Shown piece after piece: positions 6,312 to 7,987 of a stretch of DNA of 7,987 nt. The position numbers were made by a program, and so were the translations under genes. The number at the start of each line of letters is the position of its first letter. The first letter of the stretch is position 1. Location of the stretch: positions 1-7,987 of the forward strand of contig CALWEB010000053.1 in the NCBI GenBank assembly GCA_944376955.1, read 5' to 3'. The notes beneath the pieces were generated by a model. It saw nothing but the letters and a program-made list of their open reading frames with translations. It made no database searches and was not told the origin of the DNA. Origin of the DNA: an uncultured Agathobaculum sp. (GTDB lineage Bacteria > Bacillota > Clostridia > Oscillospirales > Butyricicoccaceae).

Positions 6312-6318
6312 TTTCCCC

Positions 6319-7987
6319 ATGTTGTTCCGAACCACCGACGCGCATGAAAAACTGCGCGCTGAAATCCGCGCATTTGCGGAAGCCGAGGTCAAGCCACAGG
6401 CTTTCCTCATGGATAAAGAAAACGAATTCCCGGCAGAAGCCGTCAAGAAAATGGGCGAGCTCGGTTTTATGGGGCTGCCTTACCCCAAGGAGTATGGTGG
6501 CGCCGGGCTGGATGTGCTCAGTTACGCAATCGCGGTCGAAGAGCTGTCGCGCGTAGACGGCGGTACTGGCGTTATTCTTTCCGCCCATGTATCACTCGGT
6601 TCCTGGCCGATTTTCGCTTTCGGCACCGAGGAACAGAAGCAGAAATACCTTGTCCCGCTGGCGAAAGGCGAGAAAATCGGCGCTTTCGGCCTGACTGAGC
6701 CCAATGCCGGTTCGGATGCAGGCGGCACGGAAACCACTGCAATCGACAAGGGCGACTATTACCTGCTCAACGGCGGCAAGATTTTCATCACGAACGCCCC
6801 CAAGGCGGATACCTATGTTGTGTTCGCGGTCACCACACCGGATATCGGCACCCGCGGCATTTCGGCATTCATCGTCGAAAAGGGTTGGGAAGGCTTCACC
6901 TTTGGCGACCATTACGACAAAATGGGCATTCGCTCCTCCTCCACCGCAGAGCTGATCTTCAACGATGTCAAGGTGCCCAAGGAAAACCTGCTCGGCAAGG
7001 AAGGGCAGGGCTTCAAAATCGCCATGGCAACGCTGGACGGTGGACGCATCGGCATTGCATCGCAGGCGCTCGGCATCGCACAAGGCGCATACGAGGCGGC
7101 GCTTGAATACGCCAAAGAGCGTGTCCAGTTCGGCAAGCCAATCGGCTTCCAGCAGGCGATCTCGTTTAAAATCGCGGACATGGCGACCAAACTGCGCTGT
7201 GCGCGGATGCTGGTGTACTCTGCGGCTGAGCTGAAAGAAGCGCACGAGCCTTACGCCACCGAGGCGGCCATGGCCAAGATGTACGCGTCCGACATTGCGC
7301 TGGAAGTAACCAACGATGCCCTGCAGATCTTCGGCGGCACGGGCTTCCTCAAGGGCATGGATGTCGAACGCATGTACCGCGATGCCAAGATTACCACGAT
7401 CTACGAGGGCACCAACGAGATCCAGCGCGTCGTCATCGCCGCGAACATTCTGGGCAAGCCGCCCAAGAGCGAGGGTGGTTCGTCCAGCCGTCCGAAAAAG
7501 CCTGCGCCGGTTACCGGCGTGCGCAAGCGCAACATCCTCAAGGAGGGTCCCGCGGAAGAGAAGGTCGCGGCACTGGTCGCGGCGCTGCAGAAGGACGGAC
7601 ACGACTTTACCGTCGGCATCCCGCTCGATACCCCGATCACGCAGGCGGAGCGTGTGGTTTCCGCCGGCCAGGGCATCGGCAGCAAGGAGAACATGCAGCT
7701 GATCGAGGATCTGGCACGCGCCGCAGGTGCAGCGGTTGGTTCCTCCCGTCCGGTTGCGGAAACACTCAAATATGTGCCGCTTGACCGCTATGTCGGCATG
7801 TCGGGTCAGAAATTCAAGGGCAACCTGTACATCGCCTGTGGCATTTCCGGCGCCATCCAGCATCTCAAGGGCATCAAGGACGCCTCGACCATCGTGGCGA
7901 TCAACAAAAACGGCAATGCGCCCATCTTCAAAAACTGCGATTACGGCATTGTGGGCGATGTCAACGAAATCCTGCCGCTGCTGACCG
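6319..7987 (+). CDS. Acyl-CoA dehydrogenase fused to EtfA FAD-binding domain (3' end outside window)
   Basis: The 556 visible residues run off the right edge. Residues about 1-380 are a complete flavin acyl-CoA dehydrogenase most like the short-chain/butyryl type. The signature GLTEPNAGSDAGG is at 124-136, and the second signature region at 336-355 has G346 where an acidic residue or Asn is usual. The catalytic base should be E363 in IYEGTNEIQR. A Ser/Pro/Lys-rich linker (381-400) and a joining region (401-445) follow. Residues 446-556 match the FAD domain of ETF alpha: GSSRP (474-478), GMSGQKF (493-499), GISGAIQH (508-515), AINKNGNAPIF (527-537) and DYGIVGD (541-547). The usual EtfA N-terminal domain is absent. 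The likely role is reduction of a short enoyl-CoA, such as crotonyl-CoA, or the reverse, with electrons passed through the attached flavin. AAGGAGG at 6305-6311 supports the start. Substrate and direction are inferred. Confidence 0.88.
   Translation, partial: MLFRTTDAHEKLRAEIRAFAEAEVKPQAFLMDKENEFPAEAVKKMGELGFMGLPYPKEYGGAGLDVLSYAIAVEELSRVDGGTGVILSAHVSLGSWPIFAFGTEEQKQKYLVPLAKGEKIGAFGLTEPNAGSDAGGTETTAIDKGDYYLLNGGKIFITNAPKADTYVVFAVTTPDIGTRGISAFIVEKGWEGFTFGDHYDKMGIRSSSTAELIFNDVKVPKENLLGKEGQGFKIAMATLDGGRIGIASQALGIAQGAYEAALEYAKERVQFGKPIGFQQAISFKIADMATKLRCARMLVYSAAELKEAHEPYATEAAMAKMYASDIALEVTNDALQIFGGTGFLKGMDVERMYRDAKITTIYEGTNEIQRVVIAANILGKPPKSEGGSSSRPKKPAPVTGVRKRNILKEGPAEEKVAALVAALQKDGHDFTVGIPLDTPITQAERVVSAGQGIGSKENMQLIEDLARAAGAAVGSSRPVAETLKYVPLDRYVGMSGQKFKGNLYIACGISGAIQHLKGIKDASTIVAINKNGNAPIFKNCDYGIVGDVNEILPLLT

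Larger units (their letters stand above)
5959..6318. other. Divergent intergenic region with no gene seen
   Basis: These 360 bases separate the minus-strand operon from the acyl-CoA dehydrogenase gene. The left part holds the leader and extended -10 promoter of the operon. Bases 6103-6219 are AT-rich and contain several inverted repeats. The right part holds the dehydrogenase promoter and leader. I see no credible reading frame, tRNA or terminator in it. Confidence 0.7.

Noticed and set aside
7459..7653. Fusion as an artefact of a missed stop or frameshift between two genes
   Set aside because: The frame is continuous with normal codon use, there is no ribosome site or start arrangement in the junction, and a Ser/Pro/Lys linker is what a genuine fusion shows. 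A sequencing error cannot be wholly excluded from one sequence, but EtfA domain I is also missing, so a simple frameshift would not produce this.
6592..7863. A 423-codon open frame on the minus strand, antisense to the fusion gene
   Set aside because: It mirrors the dehydrogenase/EtfA coding sequence; the plus-strand frame has unmistakable conserved motifs and a strong ribosome site.
1..7987. CRISPR arrays, tRNA or rRNA genes, insertion sequences and phage genes
   Set aside because: No regularly spaced repeats, cloverleaf-like segments, transposase motifs or terminal inverted repeats were seen; the gene content is chromosomal core and envelope.

Overview
The window looks like chromosomal DNA of an anaerobic, fairly GC-rich member of the Bacillota, most likely class Clostridia. 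The signs are a class III (Firmicutes-type) fructose-1,6-bisphosphatase, an L13 start of the type common in Firmicutes, strong GGAGG ribosome binding sites, a three-repeat SLH surface protein and a butyryl-CoA-dehydrogenase-like enzyme. Coding sequence is visibly GC-rich while the spacers are strongly AT-rich. A butyrate-forming gut lineage (Oscillospirales, perhaps Butyricicoccaceae) is a guess from gene content, not something the sequence proves.

Layout. The first 74 bases are the 5' end of rplM on the minus strand, followed by a 277-base AT-rich divergent spacer with a promoter for each side. A TtcA-family tRNA thiolation gene (352-1092, plus) ends at a strong hairpin terminator. Class III fbp (1216-3192, plus) ends at a hairpin that is U-tracted in both directions and so also serves the convergent minus-strand pair. 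That pair is a six-helix membrane protein resembling the YjdF/DUF2238 family (5958-5044), then, six bases later, a secreted protein with SLH repeats, a transglutaminase-like domain and a DUF4358-like tail (5037-3262). The last spacer (5959-6318) separates the pair from a plus-strand gene that runs off the right edge.

The main result is this last gene (6319 to past 7987). It encodes a complete acyl-CoA dehydrogenase joined in frame, through a Ser/Pro/Lys linker, to the FAD-binding C-terminal domain of electron transfer flavoprotein alpha (EtfA), without the usual EtfA N-terminal domain. In ordinary butyryl-CoA dehydrogenase/EtfAB systems that domain is the mobile FAD shuttle, so this looks like an enzyme with its electron carrier attached. 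Whether EtfB or other redox partners follow cannot be seen.

The other genes are housekeeping (translation, tRNA modification, gluconeogenesis) or cell-envelope functions. A smaller pattern links them: all five promoter candidates carry a TGn extended -10, and three share nearly the same 11-mer, TATGGYATWCT.
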